Part shown: piece after piece, positions 36,171 through 45,432 of the stretch
Layout: every line of letters begins with the position of its first letter
Position numbering within the stretch: the first letter of the stretch is position 1
Assembly (NCBI GenBank): GCA_012523035.1
Contig: JAAYJH010000113.1
Location: 1-64,000, forward strand
DNA from: Fibrobacter sp.
GTDB taxonomy: Bacteria; Fibrobacterota; Fibrobacteria; Fibrobacterales; Fibrobacteraceae
Direction: 5' to 3'
Length of the DNA: 64,000 bases
Program-made: the position numbers and the translations under genes
The notes under the pieces: generated by a model
Seen by the model: the letters and a program-made list of their open reading frames with translations, nothing else
The model's database searches: none
What the model was told of the DNA's origin: nothing

Positions 36171-36485
36171 TTATCCCTTCATGTTAGAGTAATTATCAAT
36201 GTCCATACTATCTTGACTTCTAAAAATCAAAATAATCATAGCGAGGCCCACGCAGGCCTCTGCAGCAGCGATAGCAATAGTAAATAAGGGTACAATTTGC
36301 CCTGCGATGCTAGCTTCAAAAGCTAAAGTTTTGGCAAAGCCAATAAAACTAAGATTCACCGCATTTAAAGAAAGCTCAACCCCCATCAACACAAAAAACA
36401 CATTGCGTCTGGTCAAAGCGACAGCAATCCCTATGGCGAAAAGAGCGAGGGCAAGGATTTGAATGTAAGAAGCATGGAGTTCCAT
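36171..36485 (-). CDS. nuoK: NADH-quinone oxidoreductase subunit K
   Basis: A 104-residue three-helix subunit. The two buried glutamates that form part of the proton path are in FVLMGVELSLNAVNL and IAAAEACVGLAMI. Its start overlaps the nuoJ stop by one base. Confidence 0.95.
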   Translation of the reverse strand: MELHASYIQILALALFAIGIAVALTRRNVFFVLMGVELSLNAVNLSFIGFAKTLAFEASIAGQIVPLFTIAIAAAEACVGLAMIILIFRSQDSMDIDNYSNMKG

Positions 36486-37027
36486 TAGATTTCCTCCTCA
36501 TTATTTTCAAGATTTTTGGAGCTTAGATTTTTTTTGGCCATGAGGACCGCGGCCACCATAGCCGATAACAACAAAAGCCCAATCCCTTCAAAAAGCAAGT
36601 AATAACCAGGACCATCACTATTCACATTGAAGAGGTTTTTTGAAGTGAGCTCTACAGAAACCTTAGCTGCACTAGGGTCAAAAGAAATACCACTAGATAA
36701 TAGAGCAAAAGCCAAAAGGGCGGCCAAAATGAGAATAGCTGGAAACACAAAAAGGGAAACCCTATCAAACATGGGCGTTCTAGAGTCTCTAGCACCGTTT
36801 AGGACCATGATCACAAAGGTTAAAAGCATGATGATAGCCCCCGCATAAACCATAATTTGGACCACACCAATAAACGGACTCCCCAAAAGGCCATAAATTC
36901 CGGCCAAAGAGACCATGGTCACCACCAAAGAAATGGCTCCATACAAAGGATGCCTAGAAAGCAACACACAGAGAGCACTCCCCACAGCGATGCCTCCTAA
37001 AATTATAAAATAAATCAATGCTAACAT
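36485..37027 (-). CDS. nuoJ: NADH-quinone oxidoreductase subunit J
   Basis: A 180-residue membrane subunit. Start set at the ATG at 37027 (MLALIYF), which overlaps the nuoI stop as TAATG with AAAGGT upstream; an earlier TTG lies inside nuoI. The conserved third helix, with FIGVVQIMVYAGAIIMLLTFVIMVLN (the pi-bulge region), is intact. Confidence 0.93.
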   Translation of the reverse strand: MLALIYFIILGGIAVGSALCVLLSRHPLYGAISLVVTMVSLAGIYGLLGSPFIGVVQIMVYAGAIIMLLTFVIMVLNGARDSRTPMFDRVSLFVFPAILILAALLAFALLSSGISFDPSAAKVSVELTSKNLFNVNSDGPGYYLLFEGIGLLLLSAMVAAVLMAKKNLSSKNLENNEEEI

Positions 37028-37599
37028 TAGTTTACCTTTAATCCCCAAGAATCTAAAGCTTCTTTGTTTCTTTTACCACCTGGAGCCACTTGGCTTTGAA
37101 AGTCGTCTTCGGGATAATCTTTGGGATCCCAATCCATAAGCTCTTCCATCGAAGTGATAAAACTTTGCCTGTCTCTATGCACATAGCTTGTCTCGCGGGT
37201 ATCCATGCGAATAGCATCTACGGGGCAAGCTTCTACACATAAACCACAAAACACACAGACTAAATGATCGATATCAAAACGCTGGATGCTTTTTTCGATA
37301 CGGCCATCGGCACTAGTGGAGGCCTCTATATAGATGCACTTAGCAGGGCAGGCTGTGGCACACATTTGACAAGCCACACAGCGAGGAGAACCATCTGGTC
37401 GGAGCATAAGACGGTGCTTGGCTCTATAAGCATGATTTATCTCTGGTTTTTGTTCGGGATAGGGCACCGTGGGTAGAGTTTCGTAGCGAAACACACCTCG
37501 GAGAGCATGTTTTAAGGTGACATAAAGACCACGAAAAGCTTCGAAAATATAGAGTTTTTCGATCCAGTTCATGGGTTTTTGTTTGACTTGTCGTACCAT
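37027..37599 (-). CDS. nuoI: NADH-quinone oxidoreductase subunit I
   Basis: Ferredoxin-like subunit that holds clusters N6a and N6b between the peripheral arm and membrane. Both tetracysteine motifs are complete: CVACQMCATACP and CVFCGLCVEACP. The 190 residues are near the family length, with an amphipathic N-terminal helix. It begins 3 bases after nuoH. Confidence 0.96.
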   Translation of the reverse strand: MVRQVKQKPMNWIEKLYIFEAFRGLYVTLKHALRGVFRYETLPTVPYPEQKPEINHAYRAKHRLMLRPDGSPRCVACQMCATACPAKCIYIEASTSADGRIEKSIQRFDIDHLVCVFCGLCVEACPVDAIRMDTRETSYVHRDRQSFITSMEELMDWDPKDYPEDDFQSQVAPGGKRNKEALDSWGLKVN

Positions 37600-37602
37600 A
37601 GA

Positions 37603-38958
37603 CTAGTCTCCTATCAGTTTGACGATAAAAGCGGTAATCACTAAATTCACTATCGCCACATTTAAAATCACTTTCCAGCCTAAATTCATCACATGGTCAT
37701 AGCGAAATCTCGGGAGAGTCCAGCGAATCCAAATCCAAACCCAGCAAAAGAACACCGCTTTGGCCAGAAGCACTAAAATTTGAATAAATGCGGTACCAAG
37801 AGCCACACCAATACCATAAACGGCTTGTCCATCGATAAGAGTGTATGCAGGCTTAAAATACATTATCGAAATCACCCCGGCAGCCAGTAAAAGTGCAGCT
37901 GCAGCCCAGCCAACTATTTTATACAAAGAATACTCTCTAAGTATAGCACTTTTGTTGGCATATGAACTCTTTTTGAGGTAGCGAGAATAGCGATATAAAA
38001 GGTGTAAAAAGGCTAAAATGGCAAATACAAATACAAAAGCAAGCACTCCTAGTGAAATACCCACATTCGACTGAATGGTTGAAGTGCTTACAAAAGGTAT
38101 GGAATAACCACCAAAAAATAAAATAGACACTAAGATACTGTTGATCCCTATATGACTGTATTCACCCATATAAAAAAGACCAAACTGCATGGCACCGTAT
38201 TCGGTGTGAAAACCAGCCACAAGCTCGGGTTCACCTTCTGCAACATCAAAAGGAGCACGACCAGTCTCGGCAATCATAGCGATAAGAAAGCAGAAAAAAG
38301 CCACTGGCTGTGCCACCACACCCCACACATGAGCGTCTTGCCAAGCGATAATTTGATCTAAACGAAAGGAGCCTGCCAAAAGCAATATACCCATAATAGA
38401 AATACCCAAGCAAACCTCGTAGCTAATAATCATAGCTGTAGTGCGAAGTCCACCCAGTAAAGAGTATTTGGATTTAGAAGCCCATCCTGCAAGCACAGCA
38501 CCATACGCAGAGAGTGCAGAGATTGCAAACAACAACAAAAGCCCTACATCGGTATTCACATTTTGACCAGAGATTCTAATCACCTCTTCTCCAAAAGTAA
38601 ACACCATGGGGGCAAACCAAGGGATCACCGCCGGAGCAATTAATACCACCGCAAAAGGAATAGCAGGGGCTAGCAAAAACAACAATTTATTCACACCATG
38701 AGGGGCGTAATTTTCTTTGAAAAAAAGTTTTAGACCGTCGCTAGCATTGTGTACCCATCCAAAAAGACGGATTTTTCCAAAATAAGGGAGTCTAAAGTAA
38801 GAACGATTAGGCCCTTGCCTGTCTTGAATAAAACCAGCACCTCTTCTCTCTAATGGTATGAGCAGTAAAATAAAAAGGACCGGGACAAAAGCAAAAGCGA
38901 ACTTCGCAATATTAATCAACCACTCTATCCAGTGCTTGGATTGAATTATCTCTATCAT
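37603..38958 (-). CDS. nuoH: NADH-quinone oxidoreductase subunit H, enlarged
   Basis: Quinone-site membrane subunit. Core motifs are LLIPLERRGAGFIQDRQGPNR, GWVHNASDGLKLFFKE, AETGRAPFDVAEGEPELVAGFHTEYG and the final WIRWTLPRFRYDHVMNLGWK. At 451 residues it is about 100 longer than common NuoH. The extra sequence lies between FVSTSTIQSN and GVALGTAFIQ (about 295-390) and includes two additional hydrophobic stretches and a basic loop (RYSRYLKKSSYANK). The frame is clean, so this is an insertion rather than an error. It overlaps the nuoG stop by 4 bases. Confidence 0.94.
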   Translation of the reverse strand: MIEIIQSKHWIEWLINIAKFAFAFVPVLFILLLIPLERRGAGFIQDRQGPNRSYFRLPYFGKIRLFGWVHNASDGLKLFFKENYAPHGVNKLLFLLAPAIPFAVVLIAPAVIPWFAPMVFTFGEEVIRISGQNVNTDVGLLLLFAISALSAYGAVLAGWASKSKYSLLGGLRTTAMIISYEVCLGISIMGILLLAGSFRLDQIIAWQDAHVWGVVAQPVAFFCFLIAMIAETGRAPFDVAEGEPELVAGFHTEYGAMQFGLFYMGEYSHIGINSILVSILFFGGYSIPFVSTSTIQSNVGISLGVLAFVFVFAILAFLHLLYRYSRYLKKSSYANKSAILREYSLYKIVGWAAAALLLAAGVISIMYFKPAYTLIDGQAVYGIGVALGTAFIQILVLLAKAVFFCWVWIWIRWTLPRFRYDHVMNLGWKVILNVAIVNLVITAFIVKLIGD

Positions 38959-40553
38959 ACTACACCCTCTAATTTAAGGCCTGTGCTCAAAATGGAATCC
39001 CTTTGGTATGCTTTGAGTGTAGGAATACGATCTTGCACTTGCTTCCATGCGGCAGAAACTTCTGTGATTTCTATTCCAGCAAGAGCAAAAAGCACTTGAT
39101 ATGCAGGCTTCAAGTCACCATTTGGAGCTGTGGGGGCTGCATTTAACTTTTGTAAAATTTGAAGGCTATTGATCATACTGCCCGAAACTTCTGTCCAATG
39201 TTTGACACCAAATGCCAAAGTGGCAGCATTTGCAGTACAATCTTTGAATGCACTCAAAACAATACGATTAGGGATCTGTTTTAACTTTTCGAAAGTAGGG
39301 TCTTCTCCGATTAAATCACTATGGATCGTAATCAATGTATCAAAGTCAGAGATTTTTTGTAGAAGCTCTTGAAGATTAGCATCGGGCACTTGCATGGCTT
39401 TAAAACCAGCACGATTCGCCAAAGGATCTCCACTTTTGGAAATGCCATCGGGCTCCACAACAGGGATGCTAGTCCCCCCAAAAAGCTCTGCTTTTGCCCC
39501 TAAAGATTCTTGAAGGGCTTTTATGGCCGCCAAATCTTCGAGAGTACAAGCTCCACCAGCGACAATGGCCACTTTTTTGGCTGCAAAAACGGTGCTTTGC
39601 AAAGTCTCTATAGGAGCGGCTTCGAGGCGATCCTTATCGAAATTCAAATAAGCCAATCGACTTGTATTAGAAATCCAACTCCTATTCACTTCGGGATTGC
39701 AACGAGGCATTAAACGCCAAATTTTCCCGTGATTATGGTCTATCCATAGATTGGCTCCCAAAGAATCATCCATAGAAACACTAGGAGTACGAGACAGCAT
39801 CCACACTCGTTGCTGGAATCTAAAATTGTTGGCGGTGAGGGCTCCTACAGGGCAAACATCGGTCACACACAAATCGTATTCGTGATCCAGTTCTTGACCT
39901 GGAAAGGTAGTGATATAAGTGCTATCACCACGAGAGGCGAGCTGCAATTGTTCGTCTCCGGCTACAAAACGCATAAAACGCACACAACGGTCACACTGCA
40001 CGCAGCGTTCTTCGTCTAAAGTGACTCTAGGGCCTAGAACTACTTGTTTGCCACCGCGAGTTTGCCCTTTACTATCTATAAAAGCATGGTCTGGACTGCC
40101 GTGATAGTGTTTTCCTATATTTTCTCTGAGACGAGAATCGTGACCACTTTCCATGTAGTTGGCTTGTAAGGAACATTCTCCAGCTTTATCACAAATAGGG
40201 CAATCTAAGGGGTGATTGACCAGCATAAATTCATTGGTGGCTTTACGGGCGTTTTTCACTCGTAAACTAGTTTTGGGTGTGAAAACTTTCATCCCTGGAC
40301 TAACAGGAGTGAAACATGAAATAATAAGACTTCGTCCGCGAGGTCCTTCTTGTTCGACCAAACATTGACGGCAATTCCCAGAAACCGGCAAAAATGGATG
40401 GTAGCAAATGCTTGGAGTTTCTATCCCTACCGCTTTTAAAGCTTCTAATAGATTAGTGTCTCCGGGGACAAAGGTTTCTTGGCCATCGACAAAAATCGCC
40501 ACTTTGGGACTTTCTGCCGTAGGTAATTTGGGCATATCGTAATAATTACTCAT
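38955..40553 (-). CDS. nuoG: NADH-quinone oxidoreductase subunit G, short form
   Basis: Iron-sulfur subunit. Start set at the ATG at 40553 (MSNYYD), 4 bases after nuoF; the longer frame upstream lies within nuoF. The 532 residues hold the [2Fe-2S] domain (CYHPFLPVSGNCRQC), the His/Cys ligands of N5 (HPLDCPICDKAGEC) and the N4 motif (CVQCDRCVRF ... VCPVGAL). The C-terminal molybdopterin-oxidoreductase-like domain is cut to about 280 residues, and I see no CxxC set for N7. Short NuoG forms are known; this one is complete at both ends. Confidence 0.93.
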   Translation of the reverse strand: MSNYYDMPKLPTAESPKVAIFVDGQETFVPGDTNLLEALKAVGIETPSICYHPFLPVSGNCRQCLVEQEGPRGRSLIISCFTPVSPGMKVFTPKTSLRVKNARKATNEFMLVNHPLDCPICDKAGECSLQANYMESGHDSRLRENIGKHYHGSPDHAFIDSKGQTRGGKQVVLGPRVTLDEERCVQCDRCVRFMRFVAGDEQLQLASRGDSTYITTFPGQELDHEYDLCVTDVCPVGALTANNFRFQQRVWMLSRTPSVSMDDSLGANLWIDHNHGKIWRLMPRCNPEVNRSWISNTSRLAYLNFDKDRLEAAPIETLQSTVFAAKKVAIVAGGACTLEDLAAIKALQESLGAKAELFGGTSIPVVEPDGISKSGDPLANRAGFKAMQVPDANLQELLQKISDFDTLITIHSDLIGEDPTFEKLKQIPNRIVLSAFKDCTANAATLAFGVKHWTEVSGSMINSLQILQKLNAAPTAPNGDLKPAYQVLFALAGIEITEVSAAWKQVQDRIPTLKAYQRDSILSTGLKLEGVV

Positions 40554-40557
40554 AGTT

Positions 40558-41871
40558 TTACCAAAATGCTCCAGGTCTAAAAGTGGATGAAATTCTTGAA
40601 GCCTTTTTATCTTTGTTCTTTTGGATATAGCTTTCAAATTCGGATCGATACTTTTGGATAAAAGCGGTAGAAGCCATACCTAATGATGGGGCTAAAGGAC
40701 AAATAGTGGTCCCATCGAATTGTTCGGATAAACTTAAAATCAACTCCAAGTCTCCTTCGTGACCCTCGCCTTTGTGTATAGATTGAAGAATCCTTTGTAC
40801 ATAGCCTGCTCCATCTCGACAAGGCGTGCATTGCCCACAAGATTCGTGAGCATAAAAATTCCCAAGGCTTTTTAAAAGGGGCACCATATCTCGAGTTTCA
40901 TTGATCACCATCACGGCACCCGAGCCAAACATTGTCTTCAAAGAAGCCATGCTCTCGTAATCCATGGTGGCTTTTTCGCATTCTTCTGCGGTTAAAATAG
41001 GGCAAGAAGAGCCACCGGGTATCACTCCCTTGAGTTTCCCTTCGATGCCTCCAGCATATTGAGGAGAATTCAAAAGCTCCATCAAAGGCACACCAAGCGG
41101 GGCCTCGTAAACCCCTGGCTTTTTGACATCGCCAGAGATACAAAAAACTTTGGTACCCCCCGCTTGTAAAGTTCCCAAAGCAGCGTAAGCTTCGGGTCCA
41201 TTTTCTAATATCCAAGGGATAGCCATGAGCGTTTCGACATTGTTCACGCAAGTGGGTGAATTCCATGCACCACTCACGGCTGGAAATGGAGGCTTTAATC
41301 GAGGCTGGCCTTTTTTACCTTCTAGCGAATTGATCAAAGCAGTTTCTTCTCCGCATATATAAGCCCCTGCTCCACGATGCACAAAAATATCAAAGCTAAA
41401 ACCCGTTCCACCAATATTTTCTCCTAGCATGCCTGCTTGGTAAGCTTCACTAATAGCCTTATTCAGAGTTTCGATGCAAGATAAAAACTCGCCTCGCACA
41501 TAGATATAAGCAGTTCTAGAACCCAAGGCCCAAGCTGCAATAGTCAAGCCTTCAATGAGTCGGTGTGGGTCTTCTTTCATTAAAAAATGATCTTTAAAAG
41601 TACCGGGCTCCCCTTCGTCTGCATTGACCACAATATAAACTGGTTTATCGGTGTTTCTGGGCACAAAGCTCCACTTGAGTCCAGTAGGAAAGCCTGCTCC
41701 ACCACGACCACGCAAACCTGACCGTTGGACTATATCAATAATTTCAAACTGAGAAAGATCAAATAATTTAGAGGAAACACAAGAGTAACCTCCTAATTGT
41801 TTGTACACAGAGATGTCACTGGCCCCTTTACCAAAATTAGCGGTACACACTTTTACTGTTTCTGTGCTCAT
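40558..41871 (-). CDS. nuoF: NADH-quinone oxidoreductase subunit F
   Basis: NADH-binding flavoprotein subunit with FMN and cluster N3, 437 residues. GLRGRGGAGFPTGLKW is the NADH/FMN glycine-rich region, NADEGEPGTFKDH and GAGAYICGEETALINSLEG bind the cofactor, and the N3 cysteines are in SCGQCTPCRDG and TTICPLAPS. The C terminus has a short basic extension (IQKNKDKKASR). It shares base 41871 with the nuoE stop. Confidence 0.96.
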   Translation of the reverse strand: MSTETVKVCTANFGKGASDISVYKQLGGYSCVSSKLFDLSQFEIIDIVQRSGLRGRGGAGFPTGLKWSFVPRNTDKPVYIVVNADEGEPGTFKDHFLMKEDPHRLIEGLTIAAWALGSRTAYIYVRGEFLSCIETLNKAISEAYQAGMLGENIGGTGFSFDIFVHRGAGAYICGEETALINSLEGKKGQPRLKPPFPAVSGAWNSPTCVNNVETLMAIPWILENGPEAYAALGTLQAGGTKVFCISGDVKKPGVYEAPLGVPLMELLNSPQYAGGIEGKLKGVIPGGSSCPILTAEECEKATMDYESMASLKTMFGSGAVMVINETRDMVPLLKSLGNFYAHESCGQCTPCRDGAGYVQRILQSIHKGEGHEGDLELILSLSEQFDGTTICPLAPSLGMASTAFIQKYRSEFESYIQKNKDKKASRISSTFRPGAFW

Positions 41872-42908
41872 TATTTTGCCTCCACTTCTAAAGAGGGTTT
41901 GGCCACTCGTTCACCACTGGTCGCAATCATTCGGTAAACAGAGCCCTTTTCGCCACTGGGGTCTATAATCTCTGTAGTTCTCACAGGAGGTTCCGCCACT
42001 TGTTTCCATATGGAGCCTTCTTTTTTTTCTAAAAGCAAATGGGTGAAATCTGGAGCACATTTCCAAGAAACTTGCACTCCACCATCTATAAGAGCAGCTT
42101 GAACCCCTAAAACAGGAGAAGGTGGTGCATAATTTTTGGATTGGACCTTGGCAGTAGCTCCTGGAGCCCCAGGATGGCCTTTGTGCCCAAGAATAGGCCC
42201 ACCAAGAGCGTCTCGAGTGGGCTCTTCTTTTAAGTTTTTGGCCCTTTCGCGGCACCAATTTAAGATTTTATCGACTCGTTCTTCGTTTAAGCTAGTGCCT
42301 GGAAGCATGCTTAGCTTGGAATCTTGAACATCGGTGGCATAATCATCGTTGACAAGCATCACAGGTGCATTTGCACAAGCCCCTAGACACTCCACTTGCA
42401 CTATAGTAAAAAGGCCATCGGGAGTGGTCTCGCCTGTTTGAATACCCAGTGACTTTTCGGTATAGGCAATTATGTTAGAAGCTCCTTTTTGTTCACAGCA
42501 AATATTCCTACAAAATTGAAGTAAAAAACGACCTGTGGGGGCATGTTTATACATGGTATAAAAAGTAGCGACACTAAAGGCATGCACCGGAGAGCACTCA
42601 CAAATACCCGCTGCATAGCGAATAGCTTCTCTTGGAACCCAACCCAAAGCCTCTTGGATCAACCACAAAACTTCCAACAAAGCCCCTTGCGGCTCTGGAT
42701 ATCTAGACAGCAAATCATCTAATCGCTGCTTTATGGCTGGAGTTTCTAATTTAGGTAAAATTTCTTCTAAGCTAGGCTGTTCTTGCTTTTTATATTTATG
42801 TCCCACTTGATCTGCCGCTGATTTTTGAGGATCAAAAGGAGAGGGGCCTTTTTCGAATTGCAATCGATTGTTGGCAACATAGTGTACAGCACCTTGAATT
42901 TTATTCAT
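41871..42908 (-). CDS. nuoE: NADH-quinone oxidoreductase subunit E fused to a FnIII-like domain
   Basis: The thioredoxin-like [2Fe-2S] (N1a) subunit occupies about residues 45-225. Its ligands are C133 and C138 in CRNICC, and C174 and C178 in ECLGAC. The protein is 345 residues, against about 160-220 for usual NuoE. After a Gly/Pro-rich linker (about 235-262, GGPILGHKGHPGAPGATA) comes an ~80-residue beta-rich domain with FnIII-like features: VQVSWKCAPDFTHLLLEKKEG, an IIDPSG turn and VYRMIATSG. Such a domain on a cytoplasmic complex I subunit is unusual. The N-terminal ~40 residues are also extra. It overlaps the nuoD stop by 4 bases. Confidence 0.9.
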   Translation of the reverse strand: MNKIQGAVHYVANNRLQFEKGPSPFDPQKSAADQVGHKYKKQEQPSLEEILPKLETPAIKQRLDDLLSRYPEPQGALLEVLWLIQEALGWVPREAIRYAAGICECSPVHAFSVATFYTMYKHAPTGRFLLQFCRNICCEQKGASNIIAYTEKSLGIQTGETTPDGLFTIVQVECLGACANAPVMLVNDDYATDVQDSKLSMLPGTSLNEERVDKILNWCRERAKNLKEEPTRDALGGPILGHKGHPGAPGATAKVQSKNYAPPSPVLGVQAALIDGGVQVSWKCAPDFTHLLLEKKEGSIWKQVAEPPVRTTEIIDPSGEKGSVYRMIATSGERVAKPSLEVEAK

Positions 42909-44098
42909 CGATCAAGTTCTCCAGCAATAATGTTCAAACTAGAAAGTGTGGCCACCGAATCGGCAAGCATAGATCCTTCGACCAATTCTTGAAAAGCAGC
43001 AAACTGTGTGAGACAAGGCGGTCTCACTTTGATACGCCAAGGTTTTCCAGTGCCATCGGAAATTAAAGTGAAGCCCAATTCACCGTTTGCCACCTCTGAA
43101 CCACTGTAAAACTCTCCCTTGGGGACACGAACACCCTCGTAAACGCTTTTGAATCGGCCTATTAAAGACTCCATGTCTTGATAAGTTAAATCATGGGCAG
43201 GGACTCGGATTCTGGGGTCCACAATATCTATGGGACCTGGTTTTAGGCGTTTTAGGGCTTGCCTCACAATTTTAATAGACTCTTCCATTTCTACAAGACG
43301 CACCATAAGCCTATCGTAAACATCACCTGTGCTTCCTGTGACCACACTCCAATCATATGTCTCGTAGTCGTAATAAGCTTCGTCTTTTCGAAGGTCACTT
43401 GCCACTCCAGTCGCTCTTAAACAAGGACCAGTCCAACCCCAGTCAATGGCTCTTTCTTTACTGATTTTTCCAACTCCCACGGTCCTGTCTAAAAATATTC
43501 GATTGCGATCAAAAACGGCATGGATATCTTTTAGATTTTTTTCGGCCTGTTTGCACACCTCGAGCACATCGTCTTCGAAACCATGGTAAGTGTCTCGATA
43601 AAGCCCCCCAATACGAGCATAACTGTTGGTGAGACGAGCTCCGGTGAGCTTTTCCCATATCACCATCATCATTTCACGGCTATCAAAAAGATAAAAGAAT
43701 CCAGTGGTAGAGCCTAAATCTTGTGCGGCGGCGGCCACGCAAATACTATGGTCTGCCATGCGAGAAAGTTCATTGACAATCACTCGAATCACTTTATTTC
43801 TCTCTGTGATCTCGATCTCGTAAGCAGACTCTACCGCCCTACAATAAGCAATATTATTCATCATAGCAGAACAATAATTGAGCCTATCGGTGTAAGGGAT
43901 CACTTGCTGCCAAGTCCCTTGTTCGGCCATTTTTTCAAAACCACGGTGCAAATACCCTATTTCGGTGGCAGTAGCCACAATAGACTCTCCATCTAGGGCA
44001 CAAAAATAGCGTAAACACCCATGAGTGGCACCATGCGATGGGCCCACATTGAGTGGCATTAGGTTTAATTTTTCACCATTAGGAGCTAGGACTTTCAT
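42905..44098 (-). CDS. nuoD: NADH-quinone oxidoreductase subunit D
   Basis: 49-kDa-type subunit that forms the quinone cavity with NuoB. The 397 residues start at the conserved NVGPSHGATHGCLR and include EIGYLHRGFEKMAEQ, RTVGVGKIS, GPCLRATGVASDLR and the terminal IIAGELDR. It is separate from NuoC, not fused. Its start overlaps the nuoC stop by 4 bases. Confidence 0.96.
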   Translation of the reverse strand: MKVLAPNGEKLNLMPLNVGPSHGATHGCLRYFCALDGESIVATATEIGYLHRGFEKMAEQGTWQQVIPYTDRLNYCSAMMNNIAYCRAVESAYEIEITERNKVIRVIVNELSRMADHSICVAAAAQDLGSTTGFFYLFDSREMMMVIWEKLTGARLTNSYARIGGLYRDTYHGFEDDVLEVCKQAEKNLKDIHAVFDRNRIFLDRTVGVGKISKERAIDWGWTGPCLRATGVASDLRKDEAYYDYETYDWSVVTGSTGDVYDRLMVRLVEMEESIKIVRQALKRLKPGPIDIVDPRIRVPAHDLTYQDMESLIGRFKSVYEGVRVPKGEFYSGSEVANGELGFTLISDGTGKPWRIKVRPPCLTQFAAFQELVEGSMLADSVATLSSLNIIAGELDR

Positions 44099-44697
44099 TT
44101 TTGAATACTCCCTGTTAAATACTCATCGTCATTGGGGAGCACTTCTTTGGAACGCTCCAAAATTTTGTAACCCTTTTCTTCTAAACGGGCCTCTAAAACA
44201 TCTAACAAAAAATCATTGGTCGAAAGCCACTGGCGTTGGTGAACAGGGTAGTCCTTTCTGAGTGGGTGGCCCTTGAACTCGACATGGTTGAGCAATCGAC
44301 GAAGATCGGGGTGCCCTTCAAAATGAATCCCGTATTGATCGTAAACTTCTCGTTCTTGCCAATTGGCTATGGGGTACAAATCAGAAATAGTGGGGACTTG
44401 GGGTGAATCTTCGGACAAGCATACCTTGAGGCGTATTCTACTTTGAGGAGAAGATAGGCTTTTGAACACATAAATCACCGCAAATCGAGGCCCTTCGTGA
44501 TGAAGGTAGCCCAAATAATCCACCCCTACAATATCTAACAAAACTTCCATTTTGACTGGGGCTTCTTTTTTAAGGAAAGAGACACAAGAGTGGAGCTTAG
44601 AAGCCTCGATGAGCACGGAGTGATCTAAAGCTGAAGGATCTGGAGCGGCCCCAAACTTATCTTGCAATAACAGAAAAACTTCTTCAAAAAAACTCAC
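44095..44697 (-). CDS. nuoC: NADH-quinone oxidoreductase subunit C
   Basis: 30-kDa-type peripheral subunit of 200 residues. The diagnostic stretch is WQEREVYDQYGIHFEGHPDLRRLL followed by GHPLRKDYP. A ~45-residue tail follows (WLSTNDFLLDVLEARLEEKG). It begins 1 base after nuoB. Confidence 0.95.
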   Translation of the reverse strand: MSFFEEVFLLLQDKFGAAPDPSALDHSVLIEASKLHSCVSFLKKEAPVKMEVLLDIVGVDYLGYLHHEGPRFAVIYVFKSLSSPQSRIRLKVCLSEDSPQVPTISDLYPIANWQEREVYDQYGIHFEGHPDLRRLLNHVEFKGHPLRKDYPVHQRQWLSTNDFLLDVLEARLEEKGYKILERSKEVLPNDDEYLTGSIQK

Positions 44698-44698
44698 T

Positions 44699-45337
44699 TT
44701 AAGACCCCTTTTTTAAAGAAATAGTATTTAAAGCTTTGGAGACTTTGGACCGTACTGTATTGGACAAGTTTTCGGATGTGTTTTTGGCATAATCTTGAGC
44801 ACTAGCAACGCAGGCCTTGGATTTTTCTTGTAGAGCTTCTACTTGCTCTCGAAGTCGCTCGGCCCTTTGTTTCATGTAGGATTCGTCGGCGACCTTGTTT
44901 TGCAATTCAAACATAGCATCAAAAAAAGACTCTGGACGAGGAGGACAACCCCCAATAAAAATATCTACAGGTATAATATGATCGATGCCTGGAACAGTAC
45001 AATAACAATCGTAGAATCCACCCGAAGAGGCACAAGCACCCATAGCAATAACCCAACGAGGTTCTGCCATTTGTTCGTAAATTCGTTTCAATATAGGGGC
45101 TTGTTTGTAAGTGATAGTCCCTGCGACAAGTAAAACATCGGATTGTCGGGGGGTGAAACGGACATATTCAGACCCAATTCGAGACAAGTCATACCGTGCT
45201 GTTTCACTGCTCATAAATTCGATGGCACAACAAGCGGTGCCATAGGGAAAAGGCCAAAGGGAGTTTTTTCTACCCCAATTGACTAAAAAATCAAGAGAAG
45301 AAGTAAATATATTAGCTTCTTGGTTTTTTGTTGTCAT
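44699..45337 (-). CDS. nuoB: NADH-quinone oxidoreductase subunit B with helical C-terminal extension
   Basis: Subunit that holds cluster N2, the last electron carrier before quinone. Start set at the ATG at 45337, with AGGA upstream. Ligands are in YGTACCAIEFM, MGACASSGG and CTVPGIDHIIPVDIFIGGCPPRPE. After residue ~155 a ~55-residue tail not usual for NuoB follows. It is charged and heptad-like (KQRAERLREQVEALQEK), then Ser/Lys-rich (KVSKALNTISLKKGS), and probably forms a coiled coil. This is the first gene of the nuo operon: there is no nuoA before it. Confidence 0.95.
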   Translation of the reverse strand: MTTKNQEANIFTSSLDFLVNWGRKNSLWPFPYGTACCAIEFMSSETARYDLSRIGSEYVRFTPRQSDVLLVAGTITYKQAPILKRIYEQMAEPRWVIAMGACASSGGFYDCYCTVPGIDHIIPVDIFIGGCPPRPESFFDAMFELQNKVADESYMKQRAERLREQVEALQEKSKACVASAQDYAKNTSENLSNTVRSKVSKALNTISLKKGS

Positions 45338-45401
45338 AGACAATGTCCTCAGAAAAATCCATAGCTAAAATAGAATAATCTTAAAATTTTTCGAAAGAAA
45401 A

Positions 45402-45432
45402 CTTGAAAAAAATCATATTTTTTGGTTTCAAG
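45402..45432. repeat. inverted repeat in the nuo leader region
   Basis: Seven-bp perfect arms CTTGAAA/TTTCAAG with A- and T-rich inner flanks, about 65-95 bases upstream of the nuoB ATG within the 276-base gap between the DUF486 and nuoB genes. It could be an operator, a leader hairpin or a terminator for DUF486; the sequence does not decide. The rest of the gap is AT-rich and holds no nuoA-sized ORF. Confidence 0.45.
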
